Origin: Limnochordales bacterium
GTDB taxonomy: Bacteria > Bacillota > Limnochordia > Limnochordales > DUMU01
Length of the DNA: 64,000 nucleotides
Direction of reading: 5' to 3'
Assembly (NCBI GenBank): GCA_014896315.1
Contig: JADBKP010000001.1
Coordinates: 519,557-583,556, forward strand
How positions within the stretch are numbered: the stretch's first letter is position 1; each line of letters starts with the position of its first letter. This document shows, one piece after another, positions 1 through 9,914 of this stretch. The translations under genes were made by a program, and so were the position numbers. The notes beneath the pieces were generated by a model. The model had not been told where the DNA came from and did not search any database. It saw only the letters and a list, made by a program, of their open reading frames with translations.

Positions 1-2
1 CG

Positions 3-1991
3 CTGCTCTACGCCTTCTACCTCTTTGGCCGTATCAGTCGTGCCGATGCCGGCAGCGACCGGATGAAGGAGATCTCGGCGGCCATCCACGAAGGTGCCAT
101 GGCCTTTCTCACTCGTGAGTACCGCACTCTGGTGCTCTTCGTTATTGGATTGGCAGCCCTGATCTTCATCGTAGGTCGCTTTACACCCAAGGAAGCAATG
201 CAGCCGGTCACTGCCGTTCCGTTTGTGGTGGGAGCGCTCTGCTCCGTGTTGGCGGGCTTCTTCGGCATGCAGGCTGCCACCCGCGCCAATGTCCGGACCG
301 CGAGTGCTGCTCGCAAGGGACTGAATCAGGCGCTCGGGATTGCTTTCGCCGGCGGGTCGATCATGGGCATGGCGGTGGTCGGGCTCGGCCTGGTAGGCCT
401 CGGCTTGATGTACATCCTGTTTGCTGATCCCGCTGACCCCATCACGTTCCAGATCATCAACGGGTTCGGGCTGGGCGCAAGTAGCATCGCCCTTTTCGCC
501 CGTGTGGGCGGTGGTATCTACACCAAAGCGGCAGACGTAGGTGCGGACCTGGTCGGCAAGGTGGAGGCAGGAATTCCGGAAGACGACCCCCGCAACCCGG
601 CGGTCATTGCTGACAACGTAGGGGACAACGTGGGGGACGTCGCCGGAATGGGGGCCGACCTCTTCGAATCCTACGTGGGTTCAATAATCGCCACCATGGC
701 CATCGGTTCAAACATGATTCTGGACGGTACCGGTACCGTCGGCCATATTACTCTGCCGCTTCTGATTGCCGCGGTAGGGACGGTGGCTTCTATTGTTGCT
801 TCCTTCTTCGTCAGGACCGGTGAGGGGGCAAACCCCCGTCTTGCGCTCCGCAACGGGACTTTTGGCTCCGCGATTTTGGTCCTGATCGCATCGTACTTCT
901 TAACCCGCAGCACCATGCCGGACGGCGGTTTGGGCATCTTTGGCGCCGTGGCTGTCGGGACAGTAGTGGGGATGATCATTGGGATCTTGACGGAGTACTA
1001 CACCTCGGCCGACTACCAGCCGGTGCGCCGGGTGGCGGAAGCTGCCCAAACCGGGACGGCTACCAATATCATCGAAGGGTTGGCCCTGGGTATGGGCAGT
1101 ACGGCAGCGCCGATCGTACTGATCGGAGTTGCCATCTGGCTCTCATACGTCTGGGCCGGTCTATACGGCATCGCGATTGCTGCCGTCGGCATGCTGGCCA
1201 CTACGGGCATGACAGTCTCGGTGGACGCCTACGGTCCGGTAGCAGATAATGCTGGCGGCATCGCCGAGATGGCGGGTCTTGATAAGAGCGTGCGGCAGAT
1301 AACGGATAAGCTGGATTCGGTCGGCAACACCACTGCGGCTATGGGGAAGGGGTTTGCGATTGGTTCGGCGGCCCTGACGGCCCTGGCCCTCTTCTCGGCG
1401 TATGCGCAGACTGCGGATCTGGAAAGCATCGACCTGTTGAACTCGCGGGTCATTGTCGGGCTCTTCCTGGGGGGTGTACTGCCCTTCTTGTTCGCTTCGC
1501 TGGCGATGCGAGCTGTCGGGCGGGCCGCTCACCAGATGATCGAAGAGGTCCGGCGTCAATTCCGGGAGATCGCGGGACTGATGGAGGGCAAAGCTCGGCC
1601 CGATTACGCCCGGTGTGTTTCTATCAGCACTTCAGCGGCGCTGCGGGAGATGATCATTCCTGGCCTGATGGCGGTGGTCGTGCCGCTGCTGGTGGGGATC
1701 CTCTTGGGCCGGGAGGCGCTGGGAGGGCTGCTGGCCGGGGCGAACATAACCGGTGTACTCCTTGCCATCCTGATGGCCAATGCTGGCGGCGCGTGGGATA
1801 ACGCCAAGAAGTATATTGAGGAAGGGAACCTCGGTGGCAAGGGAACACCCGTCCATGCGGCGGCGGTAGTGGGCGACACGGTGGGCGATCCCTTCAAAGA
1901 TACTGCCGGTCCGTCCATGAACATCCTCATCAAACTGATGGCCATTGTCGCGCTGGTCTTTGCGCCGCTCTTCAGCTGGCTGGCCATCTGA
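3..1991 (+). CDS. hppA: Membrane-bound ion-pumping pyrophosphatase, 5' end outside window
   Basis: The protein hydrolyses pyrophosphate in the cytoplasm and pumps H+ or Na+ across the membrane. The frame is open from base 3 with no start, so the N-terminus lies upstream. The substrate loop [12 protein letters not shown] is at about nt 612-650, and the C-terminal [15 protein letters not shown] loop is intact, so the gene should be functional. The [17 protein letters not shown] segment (about nt 1324-1370) has Ala where K+-independent enzymes have Lys, which places it in the K+-dependent branch. That branch contains both Na+ and H+ pumps, and I cannot tell them apart here. A strong hairpin follows the gene. 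Confidence 0.97.
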   Translation: MLYAFYLFGRISRADAGSDRMKEISAAIHEGAMAFLTREYRTLVLFVIGLAALIFIVGRFTPKEAMQPVTAVPFVVGALCSVLAGFFGMQAATRANVRTASAARKGLNQALGIAFAGGSIMGMAVVGLGLVGLGLMYILFADPADPITFQIINGFGLGASSIALFARVGGGIYTKAADVGADLVGKVEAGIPEDDPRNPAVIADNVGDNVGDVAGMGADLFESYVGSIIATMAIGSNMILDGTGTVGHITLPLLIAAVGTVASIVASFFVRTGEGANPRLALRNGTFGSAILVLIASYFLTRSTMPDGGLGIFGAVAVGTVVGMIIGILTEYYTSADYQPVRRVAEAAQTGTATNIIEGLALGMGSTAAPIVLIGVAIWLSYVWAGLYGIAIAAVGMLATTGMTVSVDAYGPVADNAGGIAEMAGLDKSVRQITDKLDSVGNTTAAMGKGFAIGSAALTALALFSAYAQTADLESIDLLNSRVIVGLFLGGVLPFLFASLAMRAVGRAAHQMIEEVRRQFREIAGLMEGKARPDYARCVSISTSAALREMIIPGLMAVVVPLLVGILLGREALGGLLAGANITGVLLAILMANAGGAWDNAKKYIEEGNLGGKGTPVHAAAVVGDTVGDPFKDTAGPSMNILIKLMAIVALVFAPLFSWLAI

Positions 1992-2010
1992 CCGCCCGGC
2001 TTGAACTGCC

Positions 2011-2050
2011 CGCGCAAGCGGCCGCAAGCGGCCGCAACCGGCCGCGGGTG
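2011..2050. repeat. Short GC-rich tandem decamer
   Basis: Just after hppA the decamer gccgcaagcg occurs twice, followed by two diverged copies (gccgcaaccg, gccgcgggtg). The block can also fold on itself through CCCGCG/CGCGGG. No gene is visible in it. Confidence 0.6.
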
Positions 2051-2080
2051 AAGGCCGGGAGTCGGGAGAGGAAGAAAGAG

Positions 2081-2110
2081 AAACGGGGCGTTGGTGACAA
2101 CGCCCCGTTT
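2081..2110. terminator. Bidirectional terminator between hppA and tmRNA
   Basis: This is a perfect 12-bp inverted repeat (AAACGGGGCGTT and AACGCCCCGTTT) with a 6-nt loop. The minus strand continues into a pyrimidine/T-rich tract after the stem, and the plus strand ends in GTTTAA. It lies between the convergent hppA and tmRNA genes, so it can serve both. Confidence 0.85.
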
Positions 2111-2130
2111 AACTCTTAATCTGAGAAAAC

Positions 2131-2482
2131 TGGTGGAGGTGAGCGGAGTTGCACCGCTGTCCACGAGCAGGACCACAACCGCTTCTACGAGCGTAGCTCT
2201 CGCCTTGCTCTCGTCCCGCCAGACCCGCGAGAGCCGGGTCCGAGCAGGACCAGCCTGTAAGAGTCCCCCGACCTACCAGGCACTCGGCCGGAGCGATCCC
2301 GCTAGATGACACCTGGTCCGGTTAGCGGGCGTTACCGGGCAGGCGTAGCAGGCTGCTTACGCAGCAACAGCTAGAGCAGTGTTGTTGTTGGCACTTTATT
2401 TGAATTCCCCGGTTTAACGAGTCAGGGAAGCTCGGCTCGCAACGGTTGCCATCCCGGCCCGTGTCGAACCTGATTCACCCCC
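2131..2482 (-). ncRNA. ssrA: Transfer-messenger RNA (tmRNA)
   Basis: tmRNA rescues stalled ribosomes together with SmpB. The 5' GGGGGTG and the 3' CACCTCC-A-CCA ends form the seven-pair tRNA-like acceptor stem, and a T-arm GTGCAACTC element precedes the encoded CCA. The tag reading frame runs leftward from the GCC at 2392 to the TAA at 2357 and encodes ANNNTALAVAA, ending in the small hydrophobic residues expected of a protease tag. The length is 352 nt, normal for a one-piece tmRNA. smpB lies upstream on the same strand. Confidence 0.96.
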
Positions 2483-2494
2483 CTTGCGCAACTT

Positions 2495-2524
2495 AGTATA
2501 CCAAACGTCAGGTCCTTTTGTCAC
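2495..2524 (-). promoter_or_regulatory. Sigma-A type promoter of tmRNA
   Basis: On the minus strand GTGACA (2519-2524) and TATACT (2495-2500) are separated by 18 bp. Transcription would start about 5-10 nt before the mature tmRNA 5' end, so ssrA need not depend on smpB read-through. Confidence 0.75.
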
Positions 2525-2685
2525 GGGCGACGAGGGTGTGCTGCTGGCGGTCGGGAGCGGTCCGGCGGATGCAGGGCGGTGAGGCAGGAGGAGGCATGAT
2601 TGGAGGAGAATCCAATTACTGCTGCAATAGCCTGTAACTGCTGAAGGGGCGAAGCCGGTCAGCGCCGAATGAAAAGAGGGCCTAT

Positions 2686-3162
2686 CTAGGCATCACTGGT
2701 ACCCCGTTCTTTGACAATCCGGCGGATGTGGCGTTCGGTTTCAGCACGGGCGAGGCTCTCGCGCTTGTCGTAGAGCTTCTTACCACGGGCCAGGGCCAGT
2801 TCGATTTTGACTTTACCCCGCCGCAGGTAAACGGAGAGGGGGATAAGCGTATACCCGCGTTCCCGGACGCGACTTTCCAGTTTGAGTATCTCCCGGCGGT
2901 GGAGCAGGAGCTTGCGTACCCGGAGCGGTTCGTGGTTAAACCGGTTGCCTTGGTCGTACTGGGAGATGTGTACGTTGCGCAGGAAAACTTCACCATTTTC
3001 GATGGTGGCGTAACCATCCCGGAGGTTTATGCGGCCGAGGCGGATGGACTTGACCTCGGTGCCGGTGAGTACAATGCCGGCCTCGATGGTTTCCTCAATG
3101 AAAAAGTCGTGGCGGGCTCTGCGGTTTTCGGCTATGGTACGGATCTGGTCCTGGACGTTCAT
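2686..3162 (-). CDS. smpB: SsrA-binding protein SmpB
   Basis: This is the tmRNA partner protein, 158 residues and normal for the family. It has the [19 protein letters not shown] core and the HEP.R.RKLLLHR segment, and a basic C-terminal tail ([22 protein letters not shown]) that reaches the ribosomal decoding site. I chose the ATG giving [20 protein letters not shown] because family proteins start there; a longer in-frame reading to 3327 adds residues with no homology. About 200 bp separate it from the tmRNA 5' end on the same strand. That gap holds the ssrA promoter and a small ATTGG/CCAAT inverted repeat near 2600. Confidence 0.97.
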   Translation of the reverse strand: MNVQDQIRTIAENRRARHDFFIEETIEAGIVLTGTEVKSIRLGRINLRDGYATIENGEVFLRNVHISQYDQGNRFNHEPLRVRKLLLHRREILKLESRVRERGYTLIPLSVYLRRGKVKIELALARGKKLYDKRESLARAETERHIRRIVKERGTSDA

Positions 3163-3265
3163 GAGCACATAGTAGAAAGTTTCTGGGATATCTGTCAAGA
3201 GCTCGCGAGAGGTACGGCAGCTTATACAGGCGAAAAGGCAACGAGTGGGAAATGGGGGTATCGGC

Positions 3266-4231
3266 ATGATTGAAACCAGGGGGTTGACGAAACGGTTCGG
3301 TGAGTTAACCGCAGTGGATAACCTCAATTTGCATGTGGAAAAAGGGGAGATTTACGGGTTCTTGGGGCCAAATGGTGCTGGCAAAACCACCACGATCATG
3401 ATGATCCTGGGATTGCTCAGGCCAACGTCCGGTTCCGTCAAATTGTTTGGAAAGGACCTATCGGAGGATTACTTTGGCATTCGCAAGCGCCTGGGAGTTA
3501 TGTCAGAATACCAGTACACGTACGATGAGATGACGGCCAGGGAGTACCTCACCTTTTTCGCCCGCCTCTATGAAGTGGAGAACGCCAATCGGCGTGTGCA
3601 GGAAGTCCTGGAACGGGTCGGGCTGCGGGACCGCCAGGATGAGCTGATAGGTGGTTACTCCAAAGGTATGAAGCAGAAGCTGGGGTTGGCCCGCGTGCTG
3701 CTGCACGACCCCGAGGTGCTGATCCTGGACGAGCCCACCAACTCGCTTGACCCTTACGGCGTTCGCGAGGTGCGTGACATCCTTCTTGAAGAGCATGAAC
3801 GCGGCCGGACGCTCCTCATCTCCTCGCACTTGCTCTCGGAGATTGAGCGTACCTGCACCCGAGTGGGAATCATGAATAAAGGCCGTCTTCTGGCGGAGAA
3901 CACGATGGACGAGTTGCGGCGCCGGCTCACCCAGGAGATCGAGATCCGCGTCGATTTGGAAAGCGCGCCAGATGGGATTGTTGACCTGCTCAGCCAGATA
4001 CCGTCGGTGGTCTCCGTCACTGCGGCCCCCACCCCTTCCGAAGGAGCAGCGGTAAGCCTGATCATCAAAGCGAAGCCGGGAGCGGAAAGGCGAGCGGAGA
4101 TTGCCAGGGCTCTCAGCAACGCCGGTGCACTTGTGATCGGAATGAGGACTCAAGAAATGAACTTGGAAGAGGTTTTCGTCACCATCACGGAAAACAACAT
4201 TTCATTGCTGACTGAGGAGGGCGTTGCATGA
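3266..4231 (+). CDS. ABC transporter ATP-binding protein (ABC-2 type)
   Basis: This 321-residue cytoplasmic ATPase powers the permease encoded next. Walker A ([10 protein letters not shown], residues 34-43), signature [11 protein letters not shown], Walker [13 protein letters not shown] and the H-loop SSH are all present. A roughly 90-residue C-terminal extension of the type seen in exporter and gliding/Nat-like ATPases follows. The start MIETRG is preceded by a GGGGG stretch. The stop overlaps the permease start by 4 bp (ATGA), showing translational coupling. The gene is divergent from smpB. The substrate is unknown. Confidence 0.93.
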   Translation: MIETRGLTKRFGELTAVDNLNLHVEKGEIYGFLGPNGAGKTTTIMMILGLLRPTSGSVKLFGKDLSEDYFGIRKRLGVMSEYQYTYDEMTAREYLTFFARLYEVENANRRVQEVLERVGLRDRQDELIGGYSKGMKQKLGLARVLLHDPEVLILDEPTNSLDPYGVREVRDILLEEHERGRTLLISSHLLSEIERTCTRVGIMNKGRLLAENTMDELRRRLTQEIEIRVDLESAPDGIVDLLSQIPSVVSVTAAPTPSEGAAVSLIIKAKPGAERRAEIARALSNAGALVIGMRTQEMNLEEVFVTITENNISLLTEEGVA

Positions 4232-5058
4232 GCGTTACCTCGCAGCGACTGCACGCAGTCCGGTTGATCGCGGGGCGGGAGCTCCGTTCCACATTGATGG
4301 GGATAGGTATCTATATCGTAATGGCCGTCTCCTTCCTCCTATCGTCCTATTTCATCAATGGTTACCTGTATACCATTGTTCATAACGGGGCGCTAGCCAT
4401 GCCATCCCCGCTTATGGTTCCACTATTCGTTGCCGTCTTCGTCGGTGCTCTGTATCTTGGCCTGTTGTCGTCGCTTGCCATCTCGCGGGAGCGGGACCAA
4501 GGTACATTAGAGGTGCTATTTTACGGACCGGTTGATTCATTTAGTTATGTGGTTGGCAAGTTTGTTGAGCAGATGGCTGTTTTCGGGGTATTTCTGCTCT
4601 TTGATCTGGTTTTCTTCGCCATAATGGCTCTTATAACTAACTTCGGCTTCAACTGGCAGCTTATTGCGCTACTACTCATCTCGTTCTTTGTAGCAGCTTC
4701 GGTGGTGGCATTCGGCATCTTTCTTTCTTCGCTCACGCGCAGCAGCCGAGCGTCGGTGATTCTCTTCGTTGCTATCCAGGTGAGTTTCATCGCATTCTTC
4801 TACTTGTATCAGAGCTTGATGAAGATTCCTGACAAAGAACTGTCTACTACCATGATCTACGTCCGGCAGGCCCTTGACTACATGCGTCGGGGTATTGAGT
4901 GGATTTCGCCGCTGGATTACCTGAATCGTGGTGCGGCCGCGGTTGCTTCCGGTGGCTTCACGGGCTTTCTCATTGCTCTGATCGAGGCGGTGATCTATGG
5001 GATTATACTCCTTGCCGCTGCCATCTTCTTCTTCAACCGCAGGGGGGTCAGGAAGTAA
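4228..5058 (+). CDS. ABC-2 family permease
   Basis: This is a 276-residue membrane protein with about six hydrophobic helices. A conserved ISRERDQGTLEVLFYGPV loop follows the second helix and is typical of ABC-2 permeases (NosY/GldF-like), where it contacts the ATPase. It overlaps the ATPase gene by 4 bp, and its TAA is followed immediately by the ATG of the next gene. The three genes therefore form one tight unit. Nothing in the sequence identifies the cargo. Confidence 0.9.
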   Translation: MSVTSQRLHAVRLIAGRELRSTLMGIGIYIVMAVSFLLSSYFINGYLYTIVHNGALAMPSPLMVPLFVAVFVGALYLGLLSSLAISRERDQGTLEVLFYGPVDSFSYVVGKFVEQMAVFGVFLLFDLVFFAIMALITNFGFNWQLIALLLISFFVAASVVAFGIFLSSLTRSSRASVILFVAIQVSFIAFFYLYQSLMKIPDKELSTTMIYVRQALDYMRRGIEWISPLDYLNRGAAAVASGGFTGFLIALIEAVIYGIILLAAAIFFFNRRGVRK

Positions 5059-6600
5059 ATGAAGTCAAGAATTCTACTGGTGCTGCTGATCGGAGCTGGC
5101 CTGGCAGGAATTGCCGGTCTGCTGCACGCGTTGCCGGATGGTGAACCCGCAAAGGCAGCAGTGGCCCGGGCGGCTGAAGATGAGGCGGCAAAAACTTCGG
5201 ACACCGGTTCACAAAGTGAACAGAATGCGCAAAAGACTGCTACCAGCGAAAGCGGCAGTAAGCTCGCGCCGTGGGAAGCTAAGATGCCCCAGCCCGATGA
5301 GGAGCAGTTGAAGAGCGAGGGTGTTCCCGAGAAGGAGAAACAGCTGGTATACTCTCTCAGCCCGTGGACAGCAAACGAGAAAGAGCCGTACGGCGGCACA
5401 TTTGTGCCTAAGAGCGAGAAGGTTTTCTATCTGCTTGCCGACCACGACAGCCTCGTGAACCCCGTGCGCACCGAAGTCTACTACTGGCCGATCACCCAGG
5501 AGTACATGGCGGATTGGTTCGGATACCGCGAAGACGTTCCCGGCAAGCTGGAGATCCTGCAAGACGGCAAAGTTATCAAGACCCTGGAGAAAGTAAAATA
5601 CGCGTACAAGTATGGTGGGGACGATTGGACGGCGCCACCTACGCTCCTGGTGGGCGAGGAGGCACTCCGGGAGTACGAGGCGTATAACAAGGCTACTGAC
5701 GAGTACTACAAGGCCATGACGAAGTACTATGAGGAGTACGACGCCTGGAACAGGTACATGGAGAAACTGATCAAGCGGGTGCAGGAGACCGGGAAGCCGG
5801 CCAAACCGGAGGAGATTCCGGAAGCTCCCAAGCAACCAGAGCCACCCAAGATCTATGTGACCGAACCGACTGAGGCCTTCCTCGTAAACCTGCCCGCTGG
5901 CGAGTACGAGATACGGACGGTGGATGAGAAGGGCAAAGTCGTGCCTGGAAGCGAGAAAAAGCTGGTGGTAGTTGCGCCCCGCCGTCGGGGGATAGGGTAC
6001 GTAATCGTACCCGAGAGCGAGTGGACGCAACCTTTTACCAGTGAAGACACCACCCAGCTTCTGTACACTTACGGTTCACGCACGCTCTACCTGGGAGTTT
6101 TCGATGAACTGGAGTACAACCGGTATGCCTATACCCGGTTGACACAGGTGCACGTTCCGCTGGCAGGCAAGGGCACGGAGACTGCCTGGCAGTGGGTGCA
6201 GACGAAGGAGTTGACCGATGTCAAGCTCCAACTGGTGAAGGACGGGAACGTGGTTCAGGAGTTGGTCCGGCAACCCTTCTATGTGAAGCAGACTCCAGGC
6301 TATGCCCTGGGCTATGAGATCATTCCTTTTGATGAGAATGACCCTGCCATGCAGGGGCAGCAGCCGACTCTGTGGGGGTTCAAGGTGGTCGTGCCGGAAG
6401 GGGAGGGGTATCAGATCCGGGTGGTTGATGCTAAAGGCAATGTGTTGCCTACCAGCGTCCGGGACATACGCTCGGTTGGGAGGCCAGACCCCTGGGCCCT
6501 CTATGCTATATCCCTCTTCCCGCTCGCAGTAGGAGCGATTGTCTACAGCCTGCGCCGGTCGCGGATGCGGCGCAGGGTTCCGGTGGGAGTTGAGCTGTAA
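5059..6600 (+). CDS. Exported, C-terminally anchored protein of unknown function, ABC-linked
   Basis: I do not recognise this 513-residue protein. Residues 1-24 form a signal peptide or anchor (MKSRILLVLLIGAGLAGIAG), followed by a Glu/Ala-rich linker. The middle is rich in Tyr, Glu and Pro, including a charged helical stretch with repeated YYKAMTKYYEEYDAWNRYMEK-like heptads (about 210-245) and a PAKPEEIPEAPKQPEPP linker. Beta-rich segments follow with two similar 'Y.IR.VD.KG.V.P' motifs (about 280 and 455). A single helix (about 475-495) and a basic tail (RRSRMRRR) suggest an outside-facing domain tethered by its C-terminus. There is no gap to the permease gene, so it is probably an accessory part of that transporter. 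Confidence 0.85.
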   Translation: MKSRILLVLLIGAGLAGIAGLLHALPDGEPAKAAVARAAEDEAAKTSDTGSQSEQNAQKTATSESGSKLAPWEAKMPQPDEEQLKSEGVPEKEKQLVYSLSPWTANEKEPYGGTFVPKSEKVFYLLADHDSLVNPVRTEVYYWPITQEYMADWFGYREDVPGKLEILQDGKVIKTLEKVKYAYKYGGDDWTAPPTLLVGEEALREYEAYNKATDEYYKAMTKYYEEYDAWNRYMEKLIKRVQETGKPAKPEEIPEAPKQPEPPKIYVTEPTEAFLVNLPAGEYEIRTVDEKGKVVPGSEKKLVVVAPRRRGIGYVIVPESEWTQPFTSEDTTQLLYTYGSRTLYLGVFDELEYNRYAYTRLTQVHVPLAGKGTETAWQWVQTKELTDVKLQLVKDGNVVQELVRQPFYVKQTPGYALGYEIIPFDENDPAMQGQQPTLWGFKVVVPEGEGYQIRVVDAKGNVLPTSVRDIRSVGRPDPWALYAISLFPLAVGAIVYSLRRSRMRRRVPVGVEL

Positions 6601-6624
6601 ACTGTACCAAACTCGCTCGATTCA

Positions 6625-6657
6625 GGCGCCCGCCCACCGGGCGCCTTATTTATTTCT
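6625..6657 (+). terminator. Rho-independent terminator of the ABC unit
   Basis: A GGCGCCCG/CGGGCGCC stem with a 5-nt loop is followed by TTATTTATTTC. It ends the three-gene transporter unit and separates it from the amidase gene. Confidence 0.85.
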
Positions 6658-6812
6658 CTGGCAGATAACAGGAATCGAGTCTTTCCGCGAGAATGTGCCA
6701 TTATGGCCTGTCCTGCGGCAGAAAGTCTCGCAGATTGAGACTCTCTGCAGCCGGGGACGCTGTGTCATCGACCAAGGCCGGGCAGGTGATACCCGTGGGG
6801 CCTGGTAGCAGA

Positions 6813-9305
6813 ATGAGAAGCCTGGTGATCTCTCTTGTCACTCTGCTCCTGCTGGTTTATCCGGCCTGGGCCGCTCCAGGCACGGCCAATCCCGCCGCTG
6901 CCGAACAGGAGATTCTGTGGGTGGCAGGAGCTCCCCTCAAGTCCGTCCATCCGGTACGGGTAACCTCGGGTTACCTGCTTGTGCCGGCGGTCGATACCTT
7001 CGCTCCTTTGGGAGTGGAGGTGATTCCGCAAGGGGCGGGTCAGGATAACCCCGGCCAGACTGCCCGGCTTGAGCTGCGCCGGGGCGAGCAGCGACTGGTG
7101 GTGGGTGCCGGCCAGCTGGATGCGGAGTTGAACGGCAAACCGTATCGCCTGCATGTGGCACCCGTGCGAGAAGCAGGCGTCTGGTTCGTCCCCCTGGCGG
7201 GGGTTGCGTCGGCGCTCGGGTTGCAGTTGACCTGGGATGATCAGGCCGGCCGGCTCCTGCTTGAAGCGCCGGGACAGCCCGCTGCGGTCCAACCCGCATC
7301 CCGGCCCAGTCCTCTGCCGGGTGCAGGACACGGGGGGGCGGCTCAAGGCAAGCGCTCCGGCCAGCAATCGGATCAAGCCGGAGTGGCCAGGCTTCAGGTG
7401 CTGTTGTTACAGGAAGCCGGCCTCGCGAGTTTACGTCTCGTTGCGCCAGTTCAGTTCGAGGTTCGGGTGGTGCCGGCGAAGGGCGCGGGGGAGAAGGAGA
7501 AGCCGGCCACTACCCGAGTGGACATTGAGATAGAAGGTTTGCAGCCAGGGACAAAGGTTGCCATACCCGCCATTCTGCCCGGCCAATGGCCGAGCCCATT
7601 CGTCAGCCTGTCGGTGCAGACTGACGGGACGGCGGCAGGTACATCAGAGCAGAAGGCGCGGCTTGGGGTGGAACTGGACAGCCGGTTCCGGTTGATCACC
7701 CGCACCGGCGTGGCAGAGCAGGTGGGTACTGCGGAAGCCGGCGTCGCGTACCGCGTAGATCTTGTGCCTCAGCCGGTACAGGAAGAGAAAGTTTCCCTGC
7801 TGGCCCGCCTTGATCGTCTCGTCTGGCAGCGGGAGGTGGGCGGATCGGCCCGTTTAACACTGGCCGGGAGCGCGCCGCGCTACTCATTCAGGTATCAATT
7901 GGTGAAAAACCCGTCCCGGCTCCTGATAGATCTGCCGGGAACGGTTTGGACCGGCAAAGAAACGGTACTGGATCTGGCTGATCCCGACTTTACGCGGCTT
8001 ACCATAAGCCAACCCCAGCCCGACCAGGCCAGGATAACCCTGGACTTGCGGCACCCGGGTTATCCCAGCGTACGGCAGGATGATGTGACGGGCGATCTGC
8101 TCATGGACATACTGCGCGTCGTGGAGGAGATCAACCTGAGGACGCTCTCGGGCCAGCCTGTTGAACAGGTCCAGGTGACCATCCAGAGTTCAGGGCCGGT
8201 TGAGGCCCGGGCCTACGTGCTCCCCACCCCCGAACGGCTGGTAGTCGATCTGTCGGGGGCGGCCCTGGTGGGGGCGGGCGCGAAAATCAGCGAGCAAGCC
8301 AATTCCTTAGTTAACCGGGTCAGAGTGGCCCAATTCAATCCGCGGACGGTGCGGGTAGTGCTGGAATTGGCCAGGCCTTTGGAGGTAAAAGTAAATCAGG
8401 TTGGGGATGGTTCCCGGGTTGAACTCTTCCTCAGCCCGAGCCCGCCGGCGCCAGCGCCGGGGTCCGGGGCACAGGCCGGCGGTTCGCAGCCTGCTACCGC
8501 GGCTACCACTACCGTTACGTGGCTGCAGCGCTGGCAGGCGCAGGAGGTACAGGGGGAGTTACCGTTCAAAGCGGTGGCCACCGCGGCGGTGGGGGATTCC
8601 CTCTTTGCCGGTTGGTCGGAGACCCTGGCCCAGATTCTCAGCGCGGTATCGGTTAGCGGCCAGGGGGGCGGGGAGGGAGCCCACCCGGGAGCAACGGAGG
8701 TGAGTCTGAGCAAGATCGCAGGGATCAAGGCACTGGCCGGCCGTACCATCGTCATCGACCCGGGGCACGGGGGCGATGACCCCGGGACCATTGGAGTAAA
8801 CGGTGCCCGGGAAAAAGATCTGGCCCTGGCCATCAGCCTGCGGCTTGCTGCGGTCTTGCGGCAGTCAGGGGCGCGTGTGATCCTGACCCGGGAGACGGAT
8901 GTGAAGCCGGAGTGGGAAGAGAGGACGGCGCCGGCCAACCTGAACCAGGCCGATGCCCTGCTCAGCATCCATCTCAACTCCTCGCCCGGCAGGGTTCCTG
9001 AACCGCGCGGCGTCGAGGTCTACTATCACAGCCAGAGGCCGGGAGCAGACCAGCTGGCGCAGGCCGTGCTGCGGGGGCTGACTACCGTTCTCAAGGTGCC
9101 GGCCCGGCGCCTGGAAGCATGGGACGATCTGCGGGTACTGAAGGGGAGTACCGTACCCGGGGTACTGGTTGAAGTAGGTTATCTCACCAACCCAGAGGAG
9201 GCGGAAAAGCTCGTTACGCCGGAGTACCAGGAGTTGATCGTAGAGGGGTTGGTAACGGGATTGAGCCAGTATTTCGCCAGCCGGCAGAGTAAGGCGGGGC
9301 AGTAA
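6813..9305 (+). CDS. Secreted N-acetylmuramoyl-L-alanine amidase with AMIN domains
   Basis: The enzyme cuts the MurNAc-L-Ala bond of peptidoglycan outside the cell. From the ATG chosen here a clear signal peptide runs MRSLVISLVTLLLLVYPAWA. A copper-amine-oxidase-N-like domain follows (about 25-150), then a long region with at least two AMIN-like beta domains (about 340-570), a Pro/Gly/Ala linker, and an Amidase_3 domain from about residue 645. The zinc and catalytic residues are visible: DPGHGG, GAREKD, SIHLN and VEVGYLTN. Total length is 830 residues. A longer frame back to 6693 is open but would hide the signal peptide. gerM follows almost without a gap, so the pair probably acts at the wall or spore envelope. 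Confidence 0.93.
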   Translation: MRSLVISLVTLLLLVYPAWAAPGTANPAAAEQEILWVAGAPLKSVHPVRVTSGYLLVPAVDTFAPLGVEVIPQGAGQDNPGQTARLELRRGEQRLVVGAGQLDAELNGKPYRLHVAPVREAGVWFVPLAGVASALGLQLTWDDQAGRLLLEAPGQPAAVQPASRPSPLPGAGHGGAAQGKRSGQQSDQAGVARLQVLLLQEAGLASLRLVAPVQFEVRVVPAKGAGEKEKPATTRVDIEIEGLQPGTKVAIPAILPGQWPSPFVSLSVQTDGTAAGTSEQKARLGVELDSRFRLITRTGVAEQVGTAEAGVAYRVDLVPQPVQEEKVSLLARLDRLVWQREVGGSARLTLAGSAPRYSFRYQLVKNPSRLLIDLPGTVWTGKETVLDLADPDFTRLTISQPQPDQARITLDLRHPGYPSVRQDDVTGDLLMDILRVVEEINLRTLSGQPVEQVQVTIQSSGPVEARAYVLPTPERLVVDLSGAALVGAGAKISEQANSLVNRVRVAQFNPRTVRVVLELARPLEVKVNQVGDGSRVELFLSPSPPAPAPGSGAQAGGSQPATAATTTVTWLQRWQAQEVQGELPFKAVATAAVGDSLFAGWSETLAQILSAVSVSGQGGGEGAHPGATEVSLSKIAGIKALAGRTIVIDPGHGGDDPGTIGVNGAREKDLALAISLRLAAVLRQSGARVILTRETDVKPEWEERTAPANLNQADALLSIHLNSSPGRVPEPRGVEVYYHSQRPGADQLAQAVLRGLTTVLKVPARRLEAWDDLRVLKGSTVPGVLVEVGYLTNPEEAEKLVTPEYQELIVEGLVTGLSQYFASRQSKAGQ

Positions 9306-9307
9306 GG

Positions 9308-9877
9308 GTGACAACAATGGTACCGTCGATACAGTGGCTGGGCCGCGTTTCCCGTCACGGTCTGGTGGTTGCGCTGCTGGCAGCTATCGCCTGGACCGGC
9401 TGGAGATGGGAGGGGCAAAGGGTCCTTCCCCTGCACAGCCCGGCGATCTCCCGACCGGTTGTTACCGTCACGCTGTACTTTCCGGCACGCAGCGGTGACT
9501 TGCTGCTTCCCGAAGTGCGGCAAATCGACGCAGAACGCAGTTCACCGGGGGATATAGTGAGGGAGTTGTTAAAGGGCCCATCTCCAGGGCTGCCGCTGGT
9601 GAACCCGTTTCCGCCCGGAACGCGTCTGCTGGACTGGGACCTGGAGCCTGATGGAACGCTGGTGGTCGACTTCTCCCGGGAGATCGTAACAAGGCACTGG
9701 GGTGGAACCGCAGGCGAGCTGGCTACCGTCTACTCGCTGGTTAACACCCTCACGAGCCGGAGCGGGGTGCGTGCTGTTCTGATCAAGGTCGAGGGCCAGC
9801 CGGTCGACACGCTGGCGGGCCACCTGGACCTCCGCTACCCGCTGACCTTTGCCGCCGAACTGGTGGCGGGTGGCTGA
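9308..9877 (+). CDS. gerM: GerM-like protein with GerMN domain
   Basis: The protein has 189 residues, with an N-terminal membrane anchor (about 15-32) and one GerMN domain. The domain motifs are VTVTLYFPARSGDLLLPEVRQI, an ELLKGPSPG.PLVNPFPPGTRLL stretch, and YSLVNTLTSRSGVRAVLIKVEGQ. B. subtilis GerM has two such domains and works in sporulation and germination. Here the neighbourhood (gerM then rph then rdgB) matches the Bacillus order, which supports orthology. The start is GTG at 9308 or ATG at 9317. It lies 2 bp after the amidase stop. Confidence 0.88.
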   Translation: MTTMVPSIQWLGRVSRHGLVVALLAAIAWTGWRWEGQRVLPLHSPAISRPVVTVTLYFPARSGDLLLPEVRQIDAERSSPGDIVRELLKGPSPGLPLVNPFPPGTRLLDWDLEPDGTLVVDFSREIVTRHWGGTAGELATVYSLVNTLTSRSGVRAVLIKVEGQPVDTLAGHLDLRYPLTFAAELVAGG

Positions 9878-9914
9878 GTAACTCGCCCGGGAAGATTATT
9901 GGGAGGATGCAGGT

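Noticed and set aside
1161-1559. 132-codon minus-strand frame inside hppA
   Set aside because: It is a shadow of the strongly conserved hppA codons, with no ribosome site or recognisable motif.
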